From Mallotus nudiflorus (Eukaryota > Streptophyta > Magnoliopsida > Malpighiales > Euphorbiaceae): 64,000 nt of DNA. Where the stretch lies: contig CANTUR010000057.1 in assembly GCA_947683625.1 (NCBI GenBank), forward strand, positions 2,106,501-2,170,500, read 5' to 3'. The position numbers and the translations under genes are program-made. Below, piece by piece: positions 23,000 to 34,378 of the stretch. The notes under the pieces are model-generated. The model had not been told where the DNA came from and ran no database searches. It worked only from the letters and a program-made list of their open reading frames with translations. How positions within the stretch are numbered: the first letter of the stretch is position 1; each line of letters starts with the position of its first letter.

Positions 23000-24830
23000 G
23001 AGGTGAGGCTATACAAATACTCCGCTTGTGTCCGAGGAACCTATTTTGTAAATTGTACTAACATTAGTGCCAAGTGTATAGATCATGCAGGGAATAAGTC
23101 AGAAAGACTCACGTGAGAAGCATCTCCTGGAGAAAATATAGGAAGCTGAGCATTACTAAAATGCATCTGCTACTCAACTGGAGTTTGAACAGTAGGAGCC
23201 CAGTAGAATATGGACCTATCTGGGAGAGAGATATCACCAAGAGTAACACTCATAAAATCACCATCGTTATTAGTCCTAACATGCTGAGTATGATTTGCAG
23301 GGCTAGGTTTGGGCTCAGACCTCTCTATATCAGGAGCAGCCTCAGCCTCCTGAGCACTCTTAGTCTCTTCCTCCATCACCTCATCAGCAGGAGAGTGAAT
23401 CTCCTCAAACTATAAAAAGAATAAGTGATTCATAGGTTCTAAAGGAAGAAGCCGAGACAATAAGAAATTACCTTAGCATTGTCAATGGGAATATGCTCCA
23501 AGAGGCTCTCAGGAATGAACTACTGATAATGTTAGGATCACTTAAGAAAATCTGAGATAGCATATCCTTATAGCACCTCTATCAGCCTTGAACCTATCAG
23601 ATGAGAACTGCACAACATAGAAGAAGGGACATTAGACAGAATATGACATCAAGAAGGCCTAGAAGACTAGCGATACACTCGCTCTCGTAAATACCACATG
23701 TGGCAGCTATATTCAGGGAGTAGAACCCTTATAGACTTAAGCCGTGCTGCACCAGCCATAAAGTCATATCTCTGGACATTTTCAGCTCCTGCCAACCAAT
23801 CAAAATTAATCTGCTAAATCATGATTATTAATTTTTACTTTTATTAAATGATGAAGTACTAATGAATTTGCTTTTTACCAGGTACCACTTGACAGTGTTT
23901 AGCTGATCATGATAGGTCTGAAGAGTATTCCCAGTGCTAGCTAAATGAGAAGAGCCCCATCTTTACATCAGAGGAAGACTCCTGTTCGAATTGATAGCAT
24001 CATATCCCTTGATCAACCCGATCTCTATACTACAGATCTGAAAGAAAAAAATAAATCTGCAAATCATATAGAAAGCAGGGATAGTGACAAATAGAGAAAA
24101 GATGACATACATGTAAGACATGCCAAAAGTAGCACATCATAACAACACCTCTACAGACATTATCCAGTCTATAGTAAAGGTAGGATAATACGATAGATCC
24201 CTAGTCAAGGGTAGCAACCTGACCTAAGTCACGAAGAGGGCCAAGTAGAGCAATGCTGACCTTATGACTAGTCTTGTAGAAAAGGGTTGTGCCTAGCATG
24301 ATTAGGAGAAAACACCTCACCTTTTTAGCAATCTGATGAGGAGTGGTAGCAGGAAGACATCTGAATCCCTCAACTAAAGATGAAATAAGAACATTCTTCC
24401 AGTTCTTCCATAATGGAACAACCTCGATCAAGCCATGCACGTAATGACTCCAGGGTTCCCCCCCTGAAACTTTGTTTGATATATCAGGGGGTTATTTAAG
24501 TAGCCCAACTGGGGATATATATAATCATTACTGCCTGTTAATTTCTAGTAACCATAATAATTTTTATATTCCTTAGGTAGACTGCAAGAGTTGATGTTAA
24601 AAGGAATAAGACTACCCCCAAAGGCAATCCCAGTAATGGTGGAAAAGCTCATAGGAGAAACAGTCAGCTCGCCAACATGGGTGTAGAAAGTGTGGGTAGT
24701 ATCCATCCACCACTCAATCAGAGCAAATAAAGAATAGCGATCAAACTTGCCTCAAGCTGATGGAAGCATAACAATGAAATGTCTAAACCTGAAAGTTGAT
24801 ATTAGCTATGCCATGTTATCTGATAGCTTG
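23000..24830 (-). pseudogene. Tat-B antisense region, plant mobile domain-like
   Basis: Read on the minus strand: SLFALIEWWMDTTHTFY and VGELTVSPMSFSTITGIAFG (about 24740-24640), then VRCFLLIMLGTTLFYKTSHK and LLGPLRDLGQ (24335-24215), then VLSYLYYRLDNVCRG (about 24190-24145). These follow the pattern of the plant mobile domain (aminotransferase-like/PMD family) found in some plant transposons and in the MAIL/MAIN proteins. An acidic C-terminal segment (AQEAEAAPDIERSEPKPSP) is at 23379-23320. Stops and frame changes between blocks may be introns or decay. Antisense extra ORFs between pol and the 3' LTR are known in Tat-lineage elements. Confidence 0.65.
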
Positions 24831-24959
24831 TGAAATAATTCTCGAGCTATATGAAAGCAACCTATGAATTTTATTGCCCGTTGGATGAAATTGAAGGATT
24901 CAGAGAATAGAACAAATAGACAAATAGACAATTAATCAAAGGATTTTAAACTCATATGC

Positions 24960-25480
24960 TACAAACTAGCTATGATAAAAATTTCACATCATTATGTTAT
25001 GTACTTTACAGTAGTCATAACCTTCACTATGTTATGTGCTGTATAGCAGTTATAACATAAATTGCCAAATTCATAATTTGCTAGATGCTCCACGAGATCT
25101 ATAGAATATTTGAAAGTTGCACTTTTGCTAGTAGCTACACTGTAGTTACAACATTTTTTTTGAAAAATCATCGTTAGACGTCCAACAAGGAATATAACGA
25201 AACTCATTTTCATTAGACGTTCCACGGGGAATATAGTGTACATCATTAGACGTCCCACATAGAATATAACAAAATTTCATTATCGCTAAACGTCCTAAAG
25301 GGAATATAGTGTAATCTGCCAAATACTACATAGTAGTTATGGTATTATTATTAGACGTTCCACAGGAACTATAGCGCTTCTTTATATTTGCAAATTACTA
25401 AACATCGCTCACATAATATAGTGAAATTCATTTGCATAAAGTTCACTAGACGTTCCACAGGTAATATAGTGAAACTTGTT
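24960..25480. repeat. Degenerate tandem array in Tat-B 3' region
   Basis: Repeated units contain cattagacgttccacagg and aatatagtgaaa, with irregular spacing of about 45-65 bp (near 25165, 25215, 25250, 25290, 25345, 25400 and 25450). It occupies the same place as Tat-A's 43-bp array but its sequence is different. Confidence 0.7.
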
Positions 25481-25613
25481 AAACATTACATTTGATTAAA
25501 ATTGCATAGCAATTTAAGCATCAATCTATCAATTAGGATACAATTATTTATCTTGATTCTTTCCTTCAAAATTGTGTGCTTCTACTGCTTTATCGTAATT
25601 TTTCAAGCAAATA

Positions 25614-25631
25614 GCGACAAAGGGGGGCAAC
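25614..25631 (+). promoter_or_regulatory. Tat-B polypurine tract
   Basis: gacaaaggggggcaac lies directly before the right LTR, the usual plus-strand primer site. Confidence 0.75.
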
Positions 25632-25849
25632 TTTAAGCACCCAATTATGCAATGCAATCATGCATAGTACGACAAAAGCCCCTATGATGAAAAATTAATC
25701 AAGAAATTGATCTCTAGTGTTGAAATTTGAGATTTTAAGGACTAAATTGTAGTATTTTTAGACCTAATTGCAAAATCTTGATTGTAGAAATGTTTTTTTT
25801 GAAAATTTTTAATTTTTAGGTTTGATGAGCAATTTTCCAGTTGGCATTT

Positions 25850-26060
25850 AGCTAAAACAAACCAGCATTGGCCTAATGCCAATCGACATTAGCCAAATGC
25901 CAATCGACATTAGCCAAATGCCAATCGACATTAGCCAAATACCAATCGACATTAGCGTAATGCCGATTGACATTGGCCTAATGCCAATTGGCATTAGCCA
26001 AATTTTGATCCGAATTGGCCTAACACCGATCGGGATTAGCCAAATGCTAATCTGCATTAC
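25850..26060. repeat. Expanded 21-bp palindromic array in Tat-B right LTR
   Basis: At least three exact or near-exact copies of a 21-bp unit containing caatcgacattagccaaatg, plus inverted relatives (cattggcctaatgcc). The open frames on both strands here (repeating MPIDISQ or MSIGIWL) are artefacts of the 21-bp period. Confidence 0.8.
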
Positions 26061-26910
26061 GGGACACTTGAATTTTTTTAGTATTTTTCATCATTTTTTT
26101 AGTATTTTCCTATTTTTTGATTGGTTACAAATTTATTTTAATTATTTTCTTAAAAGATAATTGTGGTTTACACATTCAAAATGTGTAAATCACTTTCAAA
26201 AATAAAAAATCGATGTTCGTTCCTAGAATTCAGGATAATTAGCTCTATAGGTCTCTTAATAAAAGGTAGAGACTACGTGAGTGAAGGGGGACCACCTCCT
26301 AATGGTGGAAAAAACCCTAGAGAGAAAAATCACAGAGAAAATCCAAAAAGAAAAAAAACCTAGTTTTCTTCATTGCATAGAAAAAAAAAACAAAAATCAT
26401 GTTCTTTTATTTTCAATAGTCCAGAGATCAACCAACGCATGGTCAATTCTTAAAGCAGTGAAATTCCATTTTGAGGGGAATTAAACAGCATTTGCATAAC
26501 TTCTCTTTATCCTTTTTCCCTCTTTGATTTCTTTGAATTTTTTATTTTTGTTTTGTTGCTTATTTAATTTACTAACATGAATTGTGGTTCCTGTGTTTTT
26601 TTTTTTATTTTGATTCAATTGGGATTTGAGGTGGACAATGCCTAAATAATCAGGAGGGAAGATCCATGGAATGCCATGGTGTTGAACTATGATTAGATTT
26701 AGGGTTTTATCTTTCTATGATCATTATTTTCTTTGTGTTTTATGTTTTTAATTCATTTGGATTGGTACTTAATTTTAATTTCCAGCACGTAGTGTATAAT
26801 AGCCCCAGTAGTGAAATAGTAAAGATTTTATTTTTCTATGTTCTTTAAAATTGGTTAGTAAATTAGATTTATTTTGGTAATTTCCCATTAAAATTAATGG
26901 TGGTAGTAGT

Positions 26911-28418
26911 TATTGGGTTTTGTGATTCAAAAATGCAGCGGAAATTAAAACTTTTAACCACAAACCCTACCCTGGACCCAAGTAATTCGATTAATTGATG
27001 TAAAACTAGGGTTTTCAAATCTTACCACAATCACAGAAGAGGCAAGATTTCTAGAAGGCAGAGAGGAGGTTTACTCTAGTGACACCTTACCTTGAGCTTT
27101 TGATTTTAGTAGTTCGGATCAAGATGTCTCCAAAAGAATCCGTCCTCCATAAGTGTCCACACGAACAACCCTTGATTAAAATGAAAAACTTTGTGTGCTA
27201 GCACTTCTCTTGATTTCTCACAAATAAAAAACAAAAACACTCTATTTTTTAGTTTTTCTAAGAGGAGAAAAATGAATTTTGGTGGCTAATGGTTGGGTGA
27301 GTGAAACCCTAGAGAATATAACATATTTATAGACCTTTAATTAGGGTTTCACTTACCAAAACAACTTTTTGGTAATTTCTCAATTATTATTATTATTTAA
27401 AATTAAATCAGAAATAATATTCTATTTATTTAAGATAACCTGTACCTTAAATAAATAAATAAACTATTTATTTATTTCCACAGAGCATATTTGGGCTTTT
27501 TAAACCCATATCCGTTTTTGGGCCTATTCTAAGTGTGTAACCCTGTAGGTTCACATGATGTTGGCAGTGGGCCTTAAATCTCTATTTAGGCCTACAAGTC
27601 ATAAGTGGCCTCTAGCAAGACATTATGACTACTGAAGTCATGTGAACTCAATAATCCGACATAACCTAATTTATAATAAATATTGTAATCCCTTTGTCAC
27701 ATGATATCTTAATTGAATATAAGGCATAGTTTCTATCATCCTTATATAATTCAATCATATTATTTCTTGACTTTAAGTAGACTGAGAATGATAACTCTTT
27801 ATCAATTCAGTTTACCATGGCCATGCATTTTCCTCAGTCTATCTTATCAAGGGGCCCATAGAATCTTACTCAGATTAAATGAGGGACAAATTCCTTTTCA
27901 ATCACTCACATTCCTCATATAACTCATTTTATATCTAAAAACAATCTATTTAATCATCTTGTTAAAGATAATGTTAGATTGTGTCAAAATATATAATAGT
28001 TATGTAGAAATCCATAATGATTTCAAGGTCAAAGGACTAAATCAATATTATTATGATAAGAATTACTTATGAAAATTATCTATGTAGTATTCTCATGATG
28101 GGTCAATCGAGTACATTATTTCCCAAATAAGTACCTATGAGTTGACTTAATATCTCATATTCATGATCAGTAAAATATAATCATCAATCAATATCATACT
28201 AGCCATAACATATTGTTATGACTAGGAATAATTTGAATAGAACTCATATTTAATCTAAGGGTTTTACTATTAAGTCACATACTTGATGACCTTAGTAAGA
28301 ATTAACTATTCAAGTAGTTATCATAACGCAAAATGATAATGAAAAATGCCTCTTTATTAAATAAAATGATAAAGTCAAAATATGGTATACATGATTGACT
28401 TAGTGCATATCACTAACA
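26911..28418 (-). mobile_element. Solo LTR of an unidentified retrotransposon
   Basis: A 1508-bp insert lies in Tat-B's right LTR, flanked by a perfect GTAGT duplication (26906-26910 and 28419-28423). On the minus strand it starts TGTTAGTG and ends CCCAATA. A TATAAATATG box on the minus strand near 27330 and absence of coding sequence fit a solo LTR. The left LTR at the equivalent position (about 13035) is uninterrupted. Confidence 0.8.
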
Positions 28419-29318
28419 GTAGTTAATTAGGGTTCATGAAATTGATTTAGGATTTTTTTTTTAGAAAATCATAAAAATGTATGTTTAATCTATTTTTTGT
28501 GTTTTATTTGTTTTGGGCTTGTTTTTTTTAATGGTTTTATCCTTTTGGGCCCCAAGCCCATGTTAGGTCTAAACCCACTTAATCAATAGACTTAAAATTG
28601 GCTTTAGGGTTTAATTCAATTTAAAATCAATTTAGCCCATTTAGGTTAAATAGATTTAGGCCCACCTTCTTTAAAATCAAATTAGATTTTAGCTCAACCC
28701 ATTTAAAAGAATTCTTAAAATAAATAGACATTAAGCCCATTTTTAATAAAATTAATTTAAACTTAGATAAGCCCAATAAAGCATTTTTTCTTTTCTAAAA
28801 TAAGTAAATTTAAGCTCACCTTCATTTAAATAAAATTGATTAGAACTAAGCCCATTTTAAGTTTAATTTATTTCTTTAAAATTTGTAGACTTAGGCCCAT
28901 TCTTAGGTAATTAAAATTAACATATTTTAGACTTAGGGATGATGCATTTGAATACATTTTTTATGTGTGATTTTATTGACTAGATGCCTTAGGGTTGGAT
29001 GGATGTTCAAATAGGGTTTAATAAAATTGCATGTAATTAGAGAATGAAGTAATAATTTATAAAGTAATTCTAAATGAACATGAGACTAAAAGAAGTTAGT
29101 ATTCTATTTCTAGAATCTCCTGGTTATGGTGCTAACTTTCTTTTAGAGAATTGAGTACCATTAATTGAATTGTCCCAGTTATTACCCTAGGTGGTGACTC
29201 CTCACCTCCATGCTATGACTTTATGGCATAACAGTGTATTCTCTAAGGCCCTGAGCCTAAATAGTGTCATGGTTGCTAAAATCTTGAATGCACGCTAAAC
29301 CCCATCATCTATAATCCC

Positions 29319-29533
29319 CCAAACTTGGAAATCTCTACTGGGGCCAATACTCATCGACTTTATTTTCTAAAAATTGGGTGGCGACTCCATAAAATCAAAA
29401 AAGCATCTCATTTCTCCCAAGACCAATCATTTATCCCTATTTGGTAAAGCTGCCATGTCCCTTATAAATAAAATGAAAAGGCCCTTATAGAACTAATTCA
29501 CCTCAAAACCAAAAATAATAATGGTCGCTCACA
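29319..29533 (+). repeat. Tat-A left LTR, second part
   Basis: It resumes after Tat-B with gaaatctctactgggg-like sequence matching 57408-57635 and ends ggtcgctcaca. Confidence 0.9.
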
Positions 29534-29534
29534 A

Positions 29535-29552
29535 TGGCAACTCCACTAGGGA
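29535..29552 (+). promoter_or_regulatory. Tat-A primer binding site
   Basis: TGGCAACTCCACTAGGGA begins one base after the left LTR end. It is related to the Tat-B site. Confidence 0.6.
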
Positions 29553-30901
29553 CTTCTAAGTAAGAGAGATTAACTTGAAAATAAATATTTCTCATTATGC
29601 AATACTCAATCGTATATAGCCCCTCACCATTGTATTTGCACTACACATCACACATGCACCATTGGTCCCTAAAAGCCTCAATAATACTAAATGACATTAT
29701 GACCATGATTCCACTTGAGTCATAGGGTGACGAAGATAAGGTATTATCACCTTTTAGTCTTTACTAGTGCATTTGCTGTACTCATCATACTAGAGTCTGT
29801 AACCTAAGTCCTAAAGGGGGGCAACCAAGTTATCAAAAGAATACTAGACTCACTAACCAGAGTCTGTAACCCTAGTCATATGGGGAAATTCTCGCTAAAG
29901 GAACCCTTAGCCTTTCACCCTGGCTCAACTTATGTAGATAAACCAGTAGTAACATCTAATAGGATTCCACCAAGTTATGCATGCTATCCCTATCCTAATA
30001 TTATTTGTCTAACCTGATATTCATAAAATGACATGACTCTCCCAGTGTCTATCATTGAATGATGTCATAATATCAGTTTTCATAGAATATTTATGCTCAG
30101 GACCATGTGATTCTCATCTACTTCGTGCGAGCTCGAAGCATAGGGAATGATAAGAATCATGTACCTCAACTTGAATACTCTATATAAAATAATAAATAAT
30201 GACATCCCTCGATGATAGAACCTATGAGACATTGTCCATTTATCCTTATTAGATCAAATGAATGGGTTAGGAATCCAACTAGATTGTGGACCTTTATGTC
30301 AGAAAAATCAAATTGTAAACTATCAAATGATACTTTCATGACTCCTAGTAAACAAATCGAATATTGATATGTGGGTAAGAACTCAAACTCCCTTTGATTG
30401 ACCTTGGTCCTATGCATATAGGCAGATGCGGGCTCTGGACATCATTTGAAGCTCGACCATTGACCTTCACATCGATATTATGTGATTACCTCAAGCACAT
30501 TTGAGTATCATTCCTTAGTTTACCCTTTGGTTATGATTAACATAAATCAAAATAGCCTAGTTCCAAGAGCAAAACCATAGTCCCTCGATGACTAAAAGTT
30601 CAAAACCTACCTAGGAAAGAGACTAAATAACCCTATGGAGAAATAAGGTTAGAAGTGAGAGCTTGCTTGTGATTGGTTTGTTCACTAGGCAGGAAAAACT
30701 AACTAGCTTTAATCATGCATGTATAACATACATGTAAATAAGCACATGTTAACCACTGTTTCTTGTAGGAATAATCATCTTTCATTATAGGATTTTGTAT
30801 CCACTCCATGCATACATGCTTACCCTTTTCTTCTATAGGCATGCATCATGCATCATTCATTTGGCTAACCTTAATAAATGTAAAGGAATCCTACATCTAA
30901 G
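29553..30901 (+). other. Tat-A untranslated leader
   Basis: It contains two agagtctgtaacc...cctaaagggggg-like motifs shared with Tat-B's leader (29785-29825 and 29857-29885). It also has a hairpin at 30104-30161 with an inner stem CTTCG/CGAAG around GAGCTC. No gene. Confidence 0.6.
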
Positions 30902-30954
30902 ATGAATGACCAAGAAGATAGTTCTTGTCAGCAATTCAAAGGCAGGCTAAGTGG
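30902..30954 (+). pseudogene. Tat-A gag, first 17 codons only
   Basis: ATGAATGACCAAGAAG begins a frame (MNDQEDSSCQQFK) at the position of the Tat-B gag start (MNQSSK at 14887). It is cut after 53 bases by the Athila-C LTR. The rest of gag-pol is absent from the window. Confidence 0.6.
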
Positions 30955-32448
30955 TGTGAGTCAATTTTACCTTAGTCTTTATGACTTAGTGTAGAGAAAG
31001 TACGATGTTGAACACTAGAGAACTCAGAGTGAATTTTATATTAACCAGATAAGTACTAAGATGGATAGGTAAGATAATATAAAACAAATGTATTTATATA
31101 TTCTAACTAACTTAAGATTACTAAATTACTAACTATTCTAATTAAATTAGATGTACTAACAGTAGTTTATAACAATTATATGTGAGAATTACAATTTAAC
31201 ATTAATTAAGAACTCTAAAAGTAATTTATCATATAAATAAACATGTATTAATTGGAGAAATTAGCCAATGATCCTTAAAAGAAACTCTTATTGTCAATTA
31301 AAAGTATTTTCACTTAAAGTCCACATTCATTCTTATGAAGTTTCAGAGATAAGTAAAAACCATCAAGTTCCATACTAATTCTTTATTCCCTTAAAGTGTA
31401 TATCTTGTCTCCAAGTGATATTCCAACCTTTAAGTAATTTCAATTATATTTCCACCAAATTATCCCAACTCTCATTATGAACAATTGATTAATAAGTTAC
31501 ATATGGTGATCAAACATACATAACACAATATGAACTTAATTGAAATTAAATAAACCATTAATAAAAGATAAAAATGTAGTTCTTATATTAATCCATCATT
31601 GTAATTCTACAAACAAGCACTTAGCCAGGACACATAATGGAATAAGTTAAAGAACAATAAGTAAGAACTTATAACATAAAAAAATAGTATAGAAAAGAAA
31701 ATGGAAAAGTTTGAATGAATAAACCCTTTATTAATTCTTCTAGCAATCCTTTGATGTTGAATGATCCTCTCTTGATTTCTTGGCTAAGCCTTCTTTCATA
31801 CTTCAATTTCTTTTTTTTCTTAATAAAACTAAAGTTTTTATACTAATATATAAAAAAAATTAAGTATATATTTCATACCTAAAATAGAGCCAAGCCCATA
31901 CATTTATAGGCCTCTTAGCACCCCATTTCGTATCCTTTCGAATGGTTGCAAAATGAAAATATGTGAGTGAAAAGGTGTGAGGTGATGACTCATCACTACT
32001 GTGCCAAGTCATCATGCGTTGTCTTTGTAATAAGTCGTTATGTAGGTGACAACTCATCATGGATCCCTCCTTTAAATAGCTAGTAATGTCTCGGCATGGG
32101 GATGATGACTCGGCATGGGGATGATGACTCGGCATCGTTGCTTGCTATAACAACTTGGCACTATTGTGCTGAGTTGGCACCCTTCACTTAAGCTTCATTC
32201 TAATCTTTGCATGCATAATTCTTTATGCCCCTTTTCTAAGACCATTTCCATGCATGAATAATGGTTAAAAACCCTTAAAAAAATAAAATCAACGTAAGGA
32301 AAAAAAAACAAAATCAACGTAAGGAAAATACAAACAAAGAAAACAAAAAATAATAATGCAAAATGAAGTAAACACAAGCAATCATAACAAATCTAAACAA
32401 AATTAAACCATAACTAGCCTAAAGAACTATCCTTGATTGCTTATTACA
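30955..32448 (-). repeat. Athila-C 3' LTR
   Basis: About 1494 bp. On the plus strand it runs TGTGAGTC to TTATTACA, giving proper TG...CA ends. It has a direct repeat ggatgatgactcggcatggg (32099-32136). No partner LTR survives in the window, so the boundaries are set by terminal dinucleotides, the tract at 32449 and the loss of Tat-A similarity. Confidence 0.65.
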
Positions 32449-32464
32449 AATTCCCCCACACTTA
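32449..32464 (-). promoter_or_regulatory. Athila-C polypurine tract
   Basis: TAAGTGTGGGGGAATT on the minus strand adjoins the 3' LTR. The same tract is seen in Athila-D at 61807-61822. Confidence 0.8.
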
Positions 32465-32864
32465 AACCTTACTTACCCTCAAGCAAGAAATAAAGATCCA
32501 AGTGAAAAGTTAATAAAATTTTCATCTTCTCCAAAATAAGTGTAGCTCCCTTAATAAGTCATTTTAATCATGAAAGAAGTTAGAAAAAGATGGTTAAATT
32601 AATTAAACTTCCAATGCTTAATAATGATAGATAAAAACAAGTTTCATAGCATAAGCAATAAATTTAACAATTTATCTCAATCTATTAACAACAAAATCAA
32701 GAATACAAAGTCAAAGTACTAACCAAGCTACTTAGCCAAAATGTTCACTCTTCAAACTTAGGATTTCTAGGAATAAAAGTAACCTTGGGACAATATTAAG
32801 CACATGCATTAACTCGCATTTCTCACAGAATTTTTAGACATTTATATATATATATATATATATA
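32465..32864 (-). other. Athila-C 3' spacer, proximal part, ending in (TA)n
   Basis: Non-coding spacer with the typical CTTGAGGGTAAGTAAGG before the purine tract. It ends at a TA-dinucleotide run (32843-32863) where the pararetrovirus begins. Confidence 0.65.
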
Positions 32865-33042
32865 CATAGTGATTGTACAGTAATTGTTTGTATAGTAAAT
32901 ATAATGTCCACAAGGTAGTTTATTCACCAAGTCCTTTGGTCACAGGTGGTCCCGATTGTAAGTCCCTAAGAGGTTGTAAATCCGTTGGTTGAGCTAGTGA
33001 GTTTGTAGGTGGGTAACCCATTATGATGTCTTTATTTTTATC
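32865..33042 (+). other. Viral left end, untranslated
   Basis: About 180 bases between the left TA run and the movement-protein frame. No motif recognised. Confidence 0.5.
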
Positions 33043-33904
33043 ATGTATCCAATTCTTGGAAGAACCACTTCTTCTTTCTCTTCCTCTACTTCCTTTTCTT
33101 TTAAAGCTCAAAAGAATATAGTCAGTAGTGATGAAATCACTATTGAAAACTTTGAAAAATGTATATATGATTTTAAACTTAAGGATTATAGTAAAGACCA
33201 TGTCTATAAGACTCTTAGATTAAACCTCTTTAAGTCTGATTATGTAATCAAGATAGAAGAAAGAGTTATCCAATTATTTTGAAGCTCAAAATCTTATAAA
33301 GTTATTTTTCACTGCCTCTAGAAAAACATAAAGCTAAAGGTTTTCAATATATCCATATAGGTCTTGTTCAAGTAGGTATAAAGCCCCTTAATAGAGAAGG
33401 ACTAAACACTTCCATCTTAACAGCTCTAAGATATATGAGGTTTAAAAAGTTCTAGGATTTCCTTTCTAGGAACTATAGAATCTAGTCTTTGTAAAGGTCC
33501 TATATCATCTGATTATTATCCCAACTTTACTATTTCTCTCAATGATGAAAATTTATTAAAATCCATGGTGTTACATATCCATACCCATAATTATCATATG
33601 GATGATGGATCTATTCTAGTTGCATTGATTTTTAAGTTCATTATAAAGCCATTATGTCTGCTTTTAACACAAAGAGTCAATTTCTTAGTAAAAAGGGAGA
33701 AACCTTAGTCCTTCAAACAGACATGACTAAAGCCAATGTTGTTATCCCTAAGCCTATCCAATAGAACTAAATAACACTTCCTCAAGGATGGATCCTTGAA
33801 GGAGCCACCAAGCCAAAAACTCAAACAGAAGAAACCTTTGTTCCTAAATACCCAAATAAAAAATGTAAACTAGTTCCAAGATGGTGGAGTAAAACTCTGC
33901 TTTG
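33043..33904 (+). pseudogene. Pararetroviral movement protein
   Basis: The frame opens with MYPILGRTTSSF and is broken at 33280 and again at least twice before 33370. In the same frame, from about 33601, DDGSILVALIFK and GETLVLQTDMTKANVV match the core of the caulimovirid 30K-type movement protein that widens plasmodesmata. ITLPQGWILEGATKP follows near 33770. The N-terminal half is poorly preserved. It sits first in the viral order, as expected. Confidence 0.75.
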
Positions 33905-34378
33905 ACAGATGCTTTTCTAGCTCTAGATTCTTTAATTCATCATCATCAGAGTCTCTCGATCTAGGAAGGATATCCCAAATACCCTTTGTCATAAACCTTT
34001 CAAACCATAAAACTCACAGCCAAGCCAACACTAGAACATACCAAGAACTATATACTTACCAGAAAATGACTAAGCAGATCTTCATCCAAACCTTCCTCCC
34101 ATTATAAATCTACTATATAATTCTCTAGCTATATATTCAACTTTAGACCTACCTTCTCCTCTCTCAGAAATGTAGACTATAGCACCACTGTACCTAGACC
34201 AGTCTATACTGAGCCTAGATAGGAAGACAAATCTCCCTCTCCTCGTGCTTCTCCTACCACTTCTGCTATCACTGAAAATATGAAACATTAGGTAAATGTC
34301 TTAAATAAAGATTTCATCCCTGATAAAACTCTTTTACACAAAGATTTTTATGCACCTCAAAATCAAGAAAAAATAACT
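33905..34378 (+). pseudogene. Pararetroviral MP-CP linker
   Basis: Low-complexity serine/threonine/proline-rich translations with stops. No domain recognised. Confidence 0.45.

Larger units (their letters stand above)
11852..29313 (+). mobile_element. Tat/Ogre-type Ty3/gypsy element B (Tat-B)
   Basis: The element is flanked by a perfect 5-bp duplication ATCCC (11847-11851 and 29314-29318) and sits inside Tat-A's left LTR. LTRs are 11852-13934 and 25632-29313 (the latter with a solo-LTR insertion). The internal region of 11.7 kb holds gag, protease, RT, RNase H, a second RNase H of the archaeal type and integrase. After these come a 51-bp tandem repeat, an antisense plant-mobile-domain region, a diverged tandem array and a polypurine tract. 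The double RNase H and the DDGSA protease are hallmarks of the Tat lineage. All genes carry stops or frameshifts. Confidence 0.92.
25632..29313 (+). repeat. Tat-B right LTR, interrupted
   Basis: It aligns with 11852-13934 from TTTAAGCACCC to CATCTATA. The solo LTR at 26911-28418 separates 25632-26910 from 28424-29313. The net length of about 2.17 kb exceeds the left LTR mainly through expansion of the 21-bp palindromic repeats. Confidence 0.9.

Noticed and set aside
25848..26160. Frames on both strands repeating MPIDISQ or MSIGIWL
   Set aside because: They follow the 21-bp palindromic repeats in the Tat-B LTR and have no coding signature.
26899..28426. DNA transposon with an 8-bp duplication AGTAGTTA
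   Set aside because: The 8-bp reading requires ends TTGGG and CTAAC that are not inverted repeats. A 5-bp GTAGT duplication with a TG start and internal TATA fits an LTR better.
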